Below are positions 9,804 to 19,517 of a stretch of 64,000 nucleotides of DNA, piece after piece. The position numbers were made by a program, and so were the translations under genes. The DNA comes from Nemertoderma westbladi (taxonomy: Eukaryota > Xenacoelomorpha > Nemertodermatida > Nemertodermatidae), in the NCBI GenBank assembly GCA_032718475.1, contig JAUCBJ010009057.1, forward strand, positions 1 to 64,000, in the 5' to 3' direction. The notes below the pieces were generated by a model. That model searched no databases. It saw only the letters and a program-made list of their open reading frames with translations, and was not told the DNA's origin. Each line of letters opens with the position of its first letter. The stretch's first letter is position 1.

Positions 9804-10655
9804 ATTTAATGCATTGCGTGGTTGTGGTTGGAGCGCATGCAGAAATACACAATATGCAATACATCACGATAACAGGCTAATGCCTATTAGTACTGTTCGG
9901 TTAAGGCTAATCGTAGTTTTGTTAGTTTTCGTTAGACATCAAACCGAATTAGTACATAGTACGTTTTGACTTGGTTTGTAATGGCAATAATGTGGAATAC
10001 ATTGTAGAAATAACGTTACCGGTACTTAAAATTTGTTTATCACAATCACACTACAGGCGCAACTTTTTTTATGTAAAACATACAGTCTTATTTCTTGGGC
10101 CATTAGGTTGTTTTTGCTATCCTCTAGCTACCTCATATATTATTTTATTATTTAAGAATTAAATTAAATATATTATATAGTATTGCCGATTTACCCCGAC
10201 TGGCTGACTGGGGTGCACTGCACAGATTAAAAAAAATAAGTTTAAAGCAGTTATTGACTGATTGAACACTAACCATAAGAAATTTTGTGGAAATTCGGTC
10301 TTATTGCGATTTATTTTTAGTTAAGGTTGATGACGTCATATACAGCGTAAAAACCTAAACAATATGTAAACAAAAAAGTCCAGTCTGTCTGGGCCGTGCA
10401 CCAAGGTTATCTACAATCGTTACCTACCGTAGTACATAGTAGTAGGCCTAATTACTTACAGTACCGGTACAGTGAGCAGTAAGGCCTGTATCCAGGTTGG
10501 AATTTATGTAGAGTTTGCTCAACATGTGTGGCGCGGATTGAAGTTGAAGTTGAAGTTTTTTATTAACATTGTACATAAGCCATATAAAATGTAAGACATA
10601 TAAAACATAACATAATACACTAAAAACCGGCATAATTTGGAATAGACTATAATAT
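9804..10655. other. upstream flank of the ZC2HC1-like gene, no gene seen
   Basis: Presumably holds the promoter of the minus-strand ZC2HC1-like gene. A TGACGTCA CRE-like palindrome is present at about 10329-10336 (GATGACGTCATATA), but it lies over 500 bp upstream and its use is unproven. A (GAAGTT)n run lies at about 10538-10557. Confidence 0.4.
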
Positions 10656-10659
10656 TATA

Positions 10660-12240
10660 ATTTAAAAAAAAATTTTTTTTTTTTTTTTTTTTAAATCAAC
10701 ACCCCGGACGGGGTAAAATGTATAATGTATATTCTGTATCGAATCTAAAATTGTAAGTATAAAACGCAAATCGGTAGTGATGACATAAAAATAAATTAAT
10801 AATAATATATATTTAAACTGAGTTATTAACATGGGCAATGACGGATAGAGAGGGACAGCTGGTACAATCCAATACGTGGTAGCGGTGGTGGGCGGATTGG
10901 CCGCAGTACCGGCACACGCAGCTCTGTTGAGGGGAATGGAATGAGCGGTTGTGGGCGCAAATCTTATGATGGAACCCGTGCGAGGTACAGCGCGTGAGTA
11001 AGTGGCGGTTGCTTTGGTTGGCTTGGTGCCATACAGACGTTTGGAACGCCGGTCCAGATAAGTAACCCTCCTGTTCGAAATTTCCTACTCTGTCTCTACG
11101 ATGTATCTTGTATTTTTCAACAACATCAGGGTTGAGAATTTGAGGGGATTTTGAGATTAATTCTTCCACAAGCGTATACTCTTTGACAAGTTTATGTGCT
11201 AGTGTTGCTGAGGAAGATTGATGCAGCCGGAGCATTCGTTTTATGAACATTGATTTCACCTTGTCGAGTTCTTTTAGATTCGCTAGGGTGAGATACTTGC
11301 CAAATTCCGCTATTGAGTATAGGACCAATGGTTCAACTTTCATCTTATAGATCTTCATACCTGCATCGACTGAGATATGAGGCAAGAACGTAAGTGACCC
11401 AATAACTTTCGAGGCTTTTATCTTTTTATGTTGGACATGTTTTGAGAAACATAGTGATGGCTGTAAAATAATTCCCAGGTACTCATATTCATTAGTGATT
11501 TGGACAAGTTTGTTATTATATAGAAATATGTCATCCTTTGCTAATGGCCCCCCGTTCCTGAACTTTATTATTTTTGTTTTAATTAAATTTACTTCCATCC
11601 CATTGAGCTGGCACCAGTTGTAAAGTGCATCAAGACCCGTTTGGATATCCTCTCGCCTTGAAGAATAGAAGACCAGATCGTCCGCATAGAACAGGAACCG
11701 AAGTGCTTGGGCTGCGTTCTGCAGTGCTATAGCTAGATCTGCGATAAATACTACGAAGCAGGTGGGTGAGAAGGAGTCACCTTGCAGCACACCTCTGAGT
11801 TGGGTTATGACGTCGGAAAGACGTAAACCATCAAACACCTGGACGTTATTAGTAAACAGATCTTTAATTAATAGATACAATTTCCCTTTAATACCAAACC
11901 CATATAATTTTGAGAGTAGAATGGCGCGACTGACAAAGTCAAAGGCTTTACGAAAGTCTATAAATGCTGCGTAAACTTTACGTTCTGGGCGCGATTTCGA
12001 GGTTAGATTTGATGATATTTCCTTAAGAAGACGCCTAATTGCTTGTTGTGCAGATTTCCCTGGAATGAAGCCAAACTGGGCAGCTGGTAACCGATTTATA
12101 ATATGTTTGAGCACTCGTTTATTGATAATAGAAGTGAGAGTTTTAAGCAGCACACAGAGAAGGGCAATGCCACGATAGTTATCAGGTTCCATTAGAGACC
12201 CCTTTCCTTTGTAAAGTATTACAATTATACTTCTTTATTA
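10660..12240 (-). mobile_element. 5'-truncated LINE copy A
   Basis: It reads on the minus strand. The coding part begins abruptly at about 12234 with IIVILYKGKGS, just before the NYRGIAL block, so it is 5'-truncated at RT motif 1. The 3' end has a hairpin (ACCCCGTCCGGGGT, about 10699-10712) followed by a run of about 20 A (minus strand) near 10670-10692. A related copy is at 29165-30007. Confidence 0.8.
10813..12234 (-). CDS. LINE reverse transcriptase, partial
   Basis: About 473 codons are open without interruption. RT blocks seen: NYRGIALLCVLLKTLTSIIN, AQFGFIPGKSAQQAIRRL, AAFIDFRKAFDFVSR (motif A), LRGVLQGDSFSPTCFVVF (motif B) and FLFYADDLVFYS (catalytic YADD). The C-terminus carries a Cys/His cluster, CVCRYCGQSAHHRYHVLDC, resembling the CCHC-type zinc motif that ends some LINE ORF2 proteins. 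The endonuclease domain is missing because of 5' truncation, so it cannot be autonomous. The partial copy at 29186-30007 aligns over its C-terminal half. Confidence 0.8.
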   Translation of the reverse strand, partial: RSIIVILYKGKGSLMEPDNYRGIALLCVLLKTLTSIINKRVLKHIINRLPAAQFGFIPGKSAQQAIRRLLKEISSNLTSKSRPERKVYAAFIDFRKAFDFVSRAILLSKLYGFGIKGKLYLLIKDLFTNNVQVFDGLRLSDVITQLRGVLQGDSFSPTCFVVFIADLAIALQNAAQALRFLFYADDLVFYSSRREDIQTGLDALYNWCQLNGMEVNLIKTKIIKFRNGGPLAKDDIFLYNNKLVQITNEYEYLGIILQPSLCFSKHVQHKKIKASKVIGSLTFLPHISVDAGMKIYKMKVEPLVLYSIAEFGKYLTLANLKELDKVKSMFIKRMLRLHQSSSATLAHKLVKEYTLVEELISKSPQILNPDVVEKYKIHRRDRVGNFEQEGYLSGPAFQTSVWHQANQSNRHLLTRCTSHGFHHKICAHNRSFHSPQQSCVCRYCGQSAHHRYHVLDCTSCPSLSVIAHVNNSV

Positions 12241-13001
12241 TAAAATTTATACTTCTTTATTATACTTCTTTATAATAAAAGAAATAGGGCATAGTTCATA
12301 AATAAAATATAGAATATCTTGTAGACATAATATGTTAGGGATAGCTCCATGAGGATAAACCTCGTTTCCATGGAGGTCCCTTTAAAAATCACAGCATTAA
12401 AGTGAGAGCAGCGTGTAAATTACTAAAAATAACAAATTAATTAGATAAAATATCCGAATGGTATTACAACTAGCTAGTAAATATTAGATTAAGAACAATC
12501 GGTTATTAAACATAGTGGAAAGTCCTGTATGTGCAGTAAATAAAATCACAACATTTTGAGGGTATAATCAGGAATTACATAAATTTATTTATAAATTAAA
12601 ATAAATTATTTAAGAATGTGTACAATATAAAAAAGTGAATTAAAATTAGTGTTAAAAGGACAACACATGAATTAAAATTAATTATTTAGACTTAACAATT
12701 GGCGCGATAGACTAGAAGAGACTAGAAGTAAGTTCAATTAAAATAAATATAGATTAATAAAATAAGCACCAATCATTCAGACTGGAAAATAGTTAATGTA
12801 TTTAATCTACAGTATCTTAAAACCCCATACCGAATCCAAAATTAATCAAATAAATAAGAAAACATTACAATTTGGCTAAAAAAAAAAACCGTCTGGTGAC
12901 TACAGTATCTATATTATTTACAACGCTAAATATGATAATAAAATTACAATTGAACTAAAAAATAAAAATAAATTATTGAAATGTCAGTCAAATACATTCT
13001 G
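12241..13001. other. AT-rich non-coding between two LINEs
   Basis: No open frame of note. It starts with three imperfect TACTTCTTTATTATA repeats at about 12216-12290, at the truncated 5' end of LINE copy A. The rest may be 3' untranslated sequence of the degenerate LINE upstream on the minus strand. Confidence 0.4.
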
Positions 13002-14509
13002 TTAGACCACTGAAAAAAACTGCCGAATAACTGAATAATATTTACAATTGCCAGATTGAATGTTCATACTTACTTGACTCAAAAAGTGTTGTTTAACCTG
13101 GTGCTTAAAAGACTCTACAGAAAGGGCATTACGTATGTCTGGTAGCAGCGCGTTCCATATGGATGGACCCATATATGAGAAGCACTCACAGCCCGTTGCC
13201 GTGTGCCGCGATGGGAGGACTGTGTGTGTGCTGCCGCCACGGAGGTTCATGGAGATCGAGTTGAATTGCACGAGTGAGGATAAGTATGGGGGTGATAGGG
13301 TCCGCATGATCCGGTACATATGAGATGCTATGAGCTGCTTTATGCGCCATTCTATAGGTAACCATGATAATTCGTTGTAATGTTCGCTAGATATGAGTTC
13401 GACTATGTAAATTGAGGCAGAAGCGGATACATTTACGTTGTAATGCTTGTAGCTGGTCTCTCAATCTCTTCCATGTACTTGGATACCAGCACGAGGCAAC
13501 AAAGTCTAGATGCGGTTGGATCATTGTATTACATAGTTGGCGCCTCAAGCCTGAGTCCAGAACAGCCCCCTGTCTGTATAGAAATCTGAGGTTTTTGTTT
13601 CCCTTTTTTATAACTTGCGTTGCCATGGAATTTCCAAATAGATCTATATCAAGGTGACAGCCAAGATATTTGATGGTTTTCACTTGTTCTATTTGAATAG
13701 TATTACATACAACGTTTAACTCATCACTTGTTGCCAGTCGTTGATGTGTTCCGAATATAATTTTGTTTTTTTGAAATTTAAGCTTAACCTGTTGCGTGTT
13801 GTCTGTCGCCCAGTCATAAATGTTGATCAATGTCCTAGAAAGCACAACAGATAAGACTCCTGCATTGTCATGTTTGGCCAGTAAGTTTGAGTCATCAGCT
13901 AGCTTTAGAGATACACATGTATCAGACGATATTGCATCTGGATGTGAATGGTCACCATTGGGCTCTTTCAATGACCGCTTTACATCCGTGGGAGAGGTTG
14001 AGACTATGTCTAGATCATTCACATATATCAAGAATAAAAGAACCGACAGTATTCCACCCTGCGGGACACCCCGCTTTATTAGCTCTCTGACAGACGAGAG
14101 TGTACCTCTGATACAGACAACTTGACGCCGACCACTCAGGTATGACTTAAACCATGCAACTGTTGGGTCCGAGAAACCAATGAAACTCAGCTTTGATAGG
14201 AGTATATCATGATCCACCGTGTCAAACGCTTTCCGAAGGTCTATAAATACGACGCCCGTTACTTTGCCTTCTTCTACAGCTTCTTTAATATAGTTATTGA
14301 GATACATCATGCAGGTCTCCACTGATAAATCCTTTCCTGTATCCTGATTGTAGGGGGTCTAATATTTTATAAGTTTCAACGTAATTATAGACCTGTAAGT
14401 ATATTGGTTGGTCAATGACCTTTGATAAGATTGTTAGGAGTGACAGAGGTCTGTAATTCTCTTTATCCAACTTTGTTTCCGCTTTGTAACTCGGTATTAC
14501 CTTGGCCAA
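13002..14509 (-). pseudogene. LINE reverse transcriptase, broken
   Basis: Three frames together give a CR1/Jockey-type RT. The first has ENYRPLSLLTILSKVIDQPI (14509-14294). The second contains TGVVFIDLRKAFDTVDHDIL (motif A), KRGVPQGGILSVLLFLIYVNDL (motif B) and the catalytic block altered to KLADDSNLLA (14322-13387). The third is a C-terminal stretch with STHTVLPSRHTATGCECFSY and GPSIWNALLPDIRNA (13319-13002), typical of the C-terminus of these ORF2 proteins. The frame change around 14320-14345 breaks the palm domain, so no functional enzyme can be made. Confidence 0.8.
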
Positions 14510-14916
14510 TTTAAATACTGAAATAAGGAGGGGTATGTTGATGTGTCAATTGATTCATTAATCAGGTGTGTCAGGGGTTCAGCTATATCCTCTGCAATGT
14601 CTTTAATATATCGGGGCGGTAGGTCATCAATTCCAGCACTCTTATCAATTTTCAAGTTATTTAAAATTTCTAATATTTCAGTTGTATTAACCTTATGTAA
14701 ACTAAAAGTATTATTGTGGAAGCCTTTGTGTCTGTAATAGTTCTTGACAGCAGCAAGGTCGTAAACTCCTTTACTCGGTGGAAGTCTGTTTACAAGTTCT
14801 TCAGCTATGGTAGTAAAATACTTATTGAATTCCTCTGCAATTACAAGTTCGTCTGTAACTAGCTTGCCTCCTATTTGTAAACTATTAACTCCTTTGGCCT
14901 GCGCTTTTTTCGAGGG

Positions 14917-16410
14917 TCATCCAAGAGATTTCAATTCCTTCCAGAGTTTTTTTGGGTCATTGCAATACGCATTCAGTTTCTCTCTTATGTAATTAGACTT
15001 AGCAGTTTTAATTGTAGATCTATTCGAATATAAAAGTTCCTTGTAATGCAGTTCATTGACTTTTGTTGGATTCCTGTGGAAACTTTTTAGTGCATTATTC
15101 TTTGCTGCAATACTGTGCAATATTTCCGGATTGATCCAGGGTTGTGAGTCCACTCGTATCCGCACAGATCGTTTAGGCGCAACTTTATCTAGAGTTGCCG
15201 ACAATACATTTACTATAGCTGAAGATACATTTTCCACGTCGTTTTCTTGTCTTATATGTTGAATGATATGGTTAAATCGAATCATTGAAGAGACTGTCTC
15301 CTTTGTATACTCTTTAAAAGACCTACACATACAATAGGTATGCACTGCTTTCTTTAACTTGGGCCTTTTCCGTGTCATATACACCATATAATGATCACTG
15401 AGTCCCGTATGTATTACTCCAGACCCATATACTAGTTGTTTGCTTGATACAAATATATGGTCTAATATGGAAGATGTTGTTGCCGTTACTCTGGTTGGTT
15501 TGTGAATGATTTGTTGAAATCCCATTGAATTGCAGAATGTCCGTTGTGATAATGTTGAACACGATAATCCACATTGTTTTTTGCGCTTTGAACATTTTGT
15601 TTCAGTTGTGTCTGTGTTTGTATCACCAAGTACATAAATCTCATTATAGTTTTTAGTGTCTCCAATAGCAGTCTCCAATTTGCGGTAGAATGTGCTAGCA
15701 TGTGCATCTTGTGGGTTATATACAGATCCAATCAGAATGGGTTTAGTATGTGGAAGATATATCTTACAAAACAGACCCTCCTCACAATCTAGATTATCAT
15801 TAATTTCAGTACACAGAGAGTAATTCCACATTTCAGAAACATAAATAGCTACACCTCCTCCATGGCGGTTTTGATCACGCCGAAGAGGTTCTTTGTATCT
15901 TTGTATCTCTTTATCGGTGATGGTATCATCGAGCCAAGTCTCTGATAGGGTTAAAATATCAATTGGAGCCTCATGTAGGATTATTTTTAGTTCGTCTATT
16001 TTTGGCAATAAGCTTTGTATATTTTGGTGGAAAATATGCATTCCTGAACTATTAAACATCCTGAAATCATCGTGGTGGGTTTGTATTGGTGTAGAAGACT
16101 CTGCAGGGACCCGTGTGGGTGCTGCAGTTGCTGCCCGGGTCCGCATGGGCTTGGGCGACACTTTTGGGGTTGTTGTGGGCGCTGGGGCTGCTGCCTGGAT
16201 CCGCGGCGTGTGTGCTGGGGCTGCTGCCCGGGTCCACATGGGCGCGTGCGACACTGTCGGGGTTCGTGTGGGCGCTGGGGCTGCTGCCCGGGTCCGTATG
16301 GGCGCAGGCGACACTGTCGGGGCCGTGTGGGCGCTGGGGCTGCTTCCCGGGTCCGCATGGGCGTGGGCAACACTGTCATGGTCCGTATGGGCGCTGGGGC
16401 TGCTGCCCAC
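14917..16410 (-). pseudogene. LINE endonuclease domain with repetitive N-terminus
   Basis: The frame opens with about 110 residues of a repeated Pro/Ala/Thr/His-rich unit (PSAHT, VSPAP, TRAAAPAPT) encoded by the 60-bp minisatellite. The AP-endonuclease domain follows: HIFHQNIQSLLPKIDEL, LTLSETWLDD, RRDQNRHGGGVAIYVS, VLGDTNTDTTE (the usual GDFN is GDTN here) and GLSDHYMVYM. It stops after KELWKELKSLG-like sequence at 14917, just where the linker to the RT should begin. Confidence 0.75.
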
Positions 16411-16590
16411 GTCCGCCTAGTCCCGGGCGACATTGTCGGGGTTCGTATGGGCGCTGGGGCTGCTGTCCGGGTCCGCATGGGCATGGGCAACACTGTCGGG
16501 GACCGTGTGGGCGCTGGGGTTGCTGCCCGGGTCTGCATAGGCCCAGGCGACACTGTCAGGGTTCGTGTGGGCATGGGTAATGCGGTCAGC
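16095..16590 (-). repeat. 60-bp coding minisatellite in LINE linker
   Basis: About eight copies of a GC-rich unit of roughly 57-60 bp recur, recognised by GGGCGCTGGGGCTGCTG, CCCGGGTCCG and GACACTGTC. The 60-bp period is a multiple of three, so long frames are open on both strands (for example 16072-16746 plus). Only the minus frame joined to the endonuclease is plausibly meaningful. Confidence 0.9.
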
Positions 16591-16652
16591 ATTGATTGTC
16601 AATCCAATGCCGATGCCGTGTCACAATCAGCCGTTGCATTGCTGGTTGTGTG

Positions 16653-16886
16653 TTATTGTTGGTGTCTCAAACGCAATTCACGTCTCCGTTGGCGGGCTTT
16701 GAATGCTCTTTCTCTTTCAAAAGCAGACAGATCGCGATCGAAATAAAATGTCTCATTCATGTGGGAGAACGATTTTAGTGCGATAACGTTTTCGGCTTCT
16801 TCAGGCGTACGGAATGTTAGCATAGTTAGGCGAGGAGACATATCGTCGCGTGGTTTGTCGTTGTTGACTCGTCGTTGATGTCGCAA
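16653..16886 (-). pseudogene. LINE ORF1-like RRM tail
   Basis: A 77-residue frame containing SPRLTMLTFRTPEEAENVI followed by FYFDRDLSAFERERAF and a basic tail. This matches the pattern of LINE ORF1/N-terminal proteins in which an RRM-like 'RLLKLTF...' strand is followed by 'D-T-x-x-E-R'. It is the first recognisable piece of the degenerate LINE, separated from the endonuclease by stops. The assignment is by pattern only. Confidence 0.5.
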
Positions 16887-16889
16887 ATA

Positions 16890-17658
16890 ACGGTATTTAA
16901 TTCAGCAATTCAGTATTTTTGTCAATACCGAAATATAACCATATAAATAATAATCAATATATCAGTATATCAATAATTAGTTAGATTATTTAGTTTAAAA
17001 TTTTCAGTGAGTCAGTAAGTATTAGGCATTGAAGCAGTATGGTTAAATTATCGGATTAAGGCAGGATTAAGGATCCTGGCGCGTAGTGACAGGGGTGTGT
17101 GGCGCGCATTGAGGATCCTGACGGTCCTGGCGCGAATATGGATGTAGGGTTAGGGTAGGACAGTACTGCAGTAGGATGTAGCGTAGCGGTGCACTGGCAA
17201 GTCATCCCACTATACAGCTCTATTTGAAATTATTCCATAGGTTTAAAAAGATAGAAAAATTTCCGCTCACTTCGCTCGCGTTTATACTGTAAGCCTACTC
17301 TTAGCACTGTCTGGCTGTGGACAAACGGACAGATTGAGCATGACCATTAAAAACATGATTTGTTTCAAAAGTGTTTCAATTGTCAGATTCTTCAAACCAA
17401 TAAAACCATGATTCAGCAGAATTTCCGTGCTCGCTACGCTCGCAATTTAATAACATCTGTATTTGAAAACAGTCGGTTGGCCTACTCTAAATGCTGAAAT
17501 GTTAAAATTTTCGTGATCGCTACGCTCGCAACACGCAATTTCATCACATCTACATTTAAAAACAGTCAGTTGACGTTGACTTACTACTTACTACTACTAC
17601 TACAGTACGGTACTATCTAACCATTACTGAAGTACTGTCAGACTGTATTTATGTTAAC
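16890..17658. other. non-coding flank of the gypsy element
   Basis: No gene is seen. A short motif with core CGCTACGCTCGC recurs at about 17434 and 17519, with a variant (CGCTCACTTCGCTCGCG) at about 17265, and again at about 28668 beyond the gypsy element. Confidence 0.5.
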
Positions 17659-17662
17659 ATTA

Positions 17663-17909
17663 TGTGATAATATAGTTATTGATAGGCTAGACTGTACTGC
17701 TAGATTGACTCTATGCCTATTTGTATTTGATTTATAGTTGGCTTAATTCTTTGTAGTACCGGTAGCGCAGTCGGTGTTTATATTTGGATCTTATGATATT
17801 GTTTAAATATTGATGTTATAGACAGACAGTTCTCAGATTATATGACTCAATTATAACAACTAATTTATTATTATATGAGCTCGGGGAAAGGGTTGGAAAC
17901 CTTTCTACA
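17663..17909 (+). repeat. 5' LTR of gypsy element
   Basis: 247 bp, TGTGATAATATAG...CCTTTCTACA. It is identical to the 3' LTR over its whole length and preceded by the ATTA duplication. Confidence 0.95.
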
Positions 17910-17924
17910 TGGAGGTCCCACCGA
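17910..17924 (+). promoter_or_regulatory. primer binding site, tRNA-Gln-like
   Basis: TGGAGGTCCCACCGA directly follows the 5' LTR. It is complementary to the 3' end of a glutamine tRNA (UUG) ending TCGGTGGGACCT plus CCA. The match is recalled from known tRNA-Gln sequences, not searched. Confidence 0.7.
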
Positions 17925-18084
17925 CTCACTGTCGTTATGTAGTTATGGAGTGACACCGACTGTCAGCTACTGGGTGTGAAGTGTAAACTTATTCAAACTG
18001 GATTTTAAAGGAAGAGTAACGCGCCAAACCCCGGCCGATGTGAAAAAAGTGTATCACGACGAGATACAAAAAGCAAAGGAGGCA

Positions 18085-19133
18085 ATGGAGAATACTGGAG
18101 ACAGTGACATTGTCAAGCAGGACAGTGTTAAAACAAATAGTGTTAGTCCTACCAAGTCGGGTAGTATTGACAGCAAACTGCTAGAAGGAAGAGAGGAGGA
18201 CAATGCCAAGCAGGGTAGACAAACTAGTGTTGTTGGTGATAATTTTGCGCAAGGGGCCAGGCCTAAGGAGACATATCCTCGCCACTCTGATTACAATTTT
18301 ATATATAATGAAGATGAAGTAGAAAATGGTGCTGATTTGTTTAATAGTCATAGGAGAATGAATGATGAATATGAAAACCGAGAGAACAAAGAAGTGAAAA
18401 CCGAGATGATGTATATGTTTCGTGACATAATGCAGCAACAGTGTGGGATGTTTACGACCATGATGGAACAGGCTGCGGATCGTAATGAAGCTCGGTTCGA
18501 GCGACTAATGTCACTCACACAATCTCAGTTGCGATCAACCACAGTAGGATATAACGGACAATCAAGAGATGCAGATAGTAGGGGAGAAAGAAAATGCTCG
18601 AAGCTGTCTGAAACTATACCACCATTTGAAGCATCAAAAATGACAATTGAAGAGTGGTTCGACGATTACTACGATAGAATTATGTCTGACTCGAGGGTTC
18701 CACTAGATGAGCAAAGAGACCGATTATTGGCAAAAATAGGAAAATTACATGCCATGCTGGATGAAACATTGGATAACAGTGATAAAGTAGATTATCCAAC
18801 CCTGAAGAAGGCAGTAATACGGGTATTAAGTGACCACAAGAGGGATACAGTCCGAGATATAGCAACATGTCGGCAAGGAATAAACGAAACACTTCCAGAA
18901 TATATTGAACGATTTATGATGTGTGTTCGTCGACGTCGGGAGTTCCATAGTAGTGACGGGGAAGGTGGAATGTTGCAAGATTTCTTTGCTTCCAATATTC
19001 GCCCAGGTATCAGCGGGAAGCTTCAAGGTTGGCGTCGATTAAATCAAAATTCCTCTTGGAAGGAGACATTTCAACAGGCCTATGCATTAGACTTGGAGCA
19101 TCCTGTATCTTCGTTGACAGATGCTTCAGTTTC

Positions 19134-19135
<2 letters not shown>
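18085..19135 (+). CDS. gypsy gag, 5' part (interrupted by LINE)
   Basis: The frame is open from 17980, but the first in-frame ATG is at 18085 (MENTGDSDIVKQ), which I take as the start; a GTG at 18040 is the alternative. About 350 residues precede the LINE insertion. They are charged and hydrophilic at the N-terminus, then show a capsid-like helical region with TIEEWFDDYYDRIM, LLAKIGKLHAML, RDIATCRQGINETLPEYIER and DFFASNIRPGISGKLQGW, a pattern shared with Ty3/gypsy retrotransposon Gag capsid regions. The zinc knuckles lie beyond the insertion, in the part starting at 23586. The frame phase at 19135 equals that at 23729, so before the insertion gag and pol were one continuous frame. In the present locus translation runs into the LINE tail and stops at about 19194. 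Confidence 0.85.
18992..19135 (+). repeat. 144-bp target-site duplication, left copy
   Basis: CCAATATTCGCCCAGGTATC... to ...GATGCTTCAGTTTCTT. It is identical by eye to 23586-23729, on the other side of the LINE. Confidence 0.9.
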
Positions 19136-19164
<29 letters not shown>

Positions 19165-19168
19165 TTTT
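19136..19168 (-). repeat. (AAAT)n 3' tail of the LINE
   Basis: About eight ATTT repeats on the plus strand, directly after the left target duplication, mark the 3' end of the element. Confidence 0.85.
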
Positions 19169-19517
19169 ATTTAATACACGATAACATACATTAAAATATA
19201 TATAGTATAACCAATACAGTAGAATTAAGAAATACTAAATATAGGTAATCGACAATTTTTCGAGGGAGATCGCCGCCCAGGCTCGAGGCACTTAAAGGGG
19301 CGATTTAAATGATTTAAAAGAAGAGAAATTAAGTGTAAATATATGTGTACATACAGAGTATAGTGATAAATATTGTGATAAAAATAATTTCATTGGTTAT
19401 TACTTAATAAAATAGGTAGGAATGAAATAAAAATAACAAACACAATCACACAACGGATACAAAACCTTAAAAAAAAATAGTTTAAAAAATAATATAAATA
19501 AGTAAAAAGTTGAACGG

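Larger units (their letters stand above)
13002..16886 (-). mobile_element. degenerate near-full-length LINE
   Basis: On the minus strand, consecutive pieces of one element appear in the right order: an ORF1-like RRM tail (16886-16653), a repetitive linker (about 16590-16095), endonuclease (about 16060-14917), reverse transcriptase (14509-13387) and a C-terminal domain (13319-13002). Frameshifts and stops separate the pieces, for example a stop right after WKELKSLG at 14917 and a frame change near 14320-14345. The copy is therefore inactive. Confidence 0.8.
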
